Source: Bacteroidales bacterium
GTDB lineage: Bacteria > Bacteroidota > Bacteroidia > Bacteroidales > UBA932
Direction of reading: 5' to 3'
Length of the DNA stretch: 5,788 nt
NCBI GenBank assembly: GCA_023227835.1
Contig: JALOCI010000095.1
Location: 1 to 5,788 of the forward strand
The notes under the pieces are model-generated. The model saw nothing but the letters and a program-made list of their open reading frames with translations, did not search any database and had not been told where the DNA came from. Each line of letters starts with the position of its first letter. Position 1 is the first letter of the stretch. Of this stretch, positions 5,147 to 5,788 are shown in pieces. The position numbers were made by a program, and so were the translations under genes.

Positions 5147-5788
5147 ATGGCCTACCAGAAACCGAGGATAGCGTCAGTCAACGGGAGGATAATCAGGGTC
5201 GTCCACCCCGAGGCTGTCGGGGCGAAGACCTATCTTGTCGACGACGTGGCGGCGGCTGGCGTCTCCCTGACCGTGGCCGACAGCGGGAGCCTCGCCAACG
5301 CCGACCTGCTCCGCGTGGGCAGGCTCGGGTCGGAGACGTGCGAGATAATCGCCGTCAGCGGGGCGGTGACGCGCGGGCAGACCGTCGGGGTGACGGACCT
5401 CTCATTCGCGCACTCCCCCGGAGAGCCTGTCGAGCGCGTCATCTTCGACCAGTTCAAGGTCTACGGCAACACGACGAACACCACGTCCGGGGCGACCTTG
5501 ATTGACACGGTAGACCAGACGCCGGAAGAGGACTTCACGACCTACCTCAACACTGGGACGGAATACGCCTATTACTTCGTCCTTGAATACGACTCGACCA
5601 CGGCGACGGACAGCGACGCCTATTCCGACGGGGTGGCCTCGACCGGCTACCCCGAGAACACGGTCGGCTCGATTATCGAGAGGGCCTTGGACGAGACGGG
5701 AACGAGGGAGTGCGAGAGGATTAGCTACCAATGGACCCTCAATCAGGTCAACGACTGCTTGAAGGAGGTGAGGCGGAAGCTCAAGACA
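5147..5788 (+). CDS. Phage structural protein, connector/adaptor-like C-terminus (truncated by window end)
   Basis: 214 residues are visible and the frame is still open at 5788. Residues about 27-105 form a beta domain with 'VSLTVADSGSLANADLLRVG', 'GSETCEIIAVSGAV' and 'LSFAHSPGEPVERVIFDQFK', a pattern I associate with uncharacterised phage structural proteins. Residues about 115-168 resemble a second, Ig/fibronectin-like unit (TGTEYAYYFVLEYDSTT, then YSDGVASTGYP). From about 172 a helical region begins (VGSIIERALDETG, then LNQVNDCLKEVRRKLKT). This resembles the helical part of head-tail connector or adaptor proteins that pack around the portal. Start chosen at the ATG 22 nt after the previous stop; no Shine-Dalgarno sequence precedes it (TAACCGCCT). 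Probably cotranscribed with the membrane protein from the 4885-4913 promoter. A specific family assignment is not possible here. Confidence 0.7.
   Translation, partial: MAYQKPRIASVNGRIIRVVHPEAVGAKTYLVDDVAAAGVSLTVADSGSLANADLLRVGRLGSETCEIIAVSGAVTRGQTVGVTDLSFAHSPGEPVERVIFDQFKVYGNTTNTTSGATLIDTVDQTPEEDFTTYLNTGTEYAYYFVLEYDSTTATDSDAYSDGVASTGYPENTVGSIIERALDETGTRECERISYQWTLNQVNDCLKEVRRKLKT

Noticed and set aside
279..5731. Many long open frames on the - strand and in alternate + frames (for example 1443-1787 and 3039-3407 on -, 1500-2111 on +).
   Set aside because: They overlap the well-supported + strand genes, are rich in Arg/Pro/Ala as expected from reading GC-rich codons out of phase, and show no sensible domain pattern.
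1..5788. CRISPR arrays, IS elements, attachment sites.
   Set aside because: No regularly spaced repeats of 20 nt or more, no transposase-like frame, and no tRNA-associated direct repeats were found by reading.

Overview
The window reads as a piece of a tailed double-stranded DNA bacteriophage (or prophage) genome, from its structural and lysis region. All convincing genes lie on the + strand and are tightly packed. The base composition is GC-rich, with coding sequence strongly biased to C or G at the third codon position. The host cannot be named. A sequence complementary to 13 nt of a Bacillus-type 16S rRNA 3' end, and a near-consensus sigma70-type promoter, both point to a bacterial host. 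No integrase, RNA gene, IS element or CRISPR array is visible.

Layout: (a) 1-132 is the C-terminal tail of a beta-rich protein. (b) 133-293 is a non-coding gap with an exceptionally strong Shine-Dalgarno sequence that has no good start codon after it, plus three inverted repeats. (c) 294-602 is a small beta-rich protein of the kind found between phage structural genes. (d) 604-2322 and 2334-4370 are two tandem, modular, Gly/Ser/Thr/Ala-rich fibre-like proteins. They share a paralogous module of about 110 residues. The second contains a sharply bounded segment (about 3495-3875) with quite different codon use. (e) 4375-4665 is a small acidic helical protein of unknown function. (f) 4721-4901 is a small ORF that appears to change frame near 4835. 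(g) 4885-4913 is a strong promoter. (h) 4936-5124 is a single-pass membrane protein with a holin-like layout. (i) 5147 to the window end is a structural protein that resembles phage connector/adaptor-type proteins at its C-terminus.

Working together (inference): the fibre-like proteins would form the host-contacting or side-fibre part of the virion, with the small proteins as accessory, decoration or assembly factors. The membrane protein would act in lysis or at the envelope, and the last gene would build part of the virion neck or tail. Most starts here lack a Shine-Dalgarno sequence and follow the previous stop closely, which suggests translational coupling. The promoter before the membrane-protein gene implies that it and the downstream structural gene can be transcribed separately from the fibre genes.
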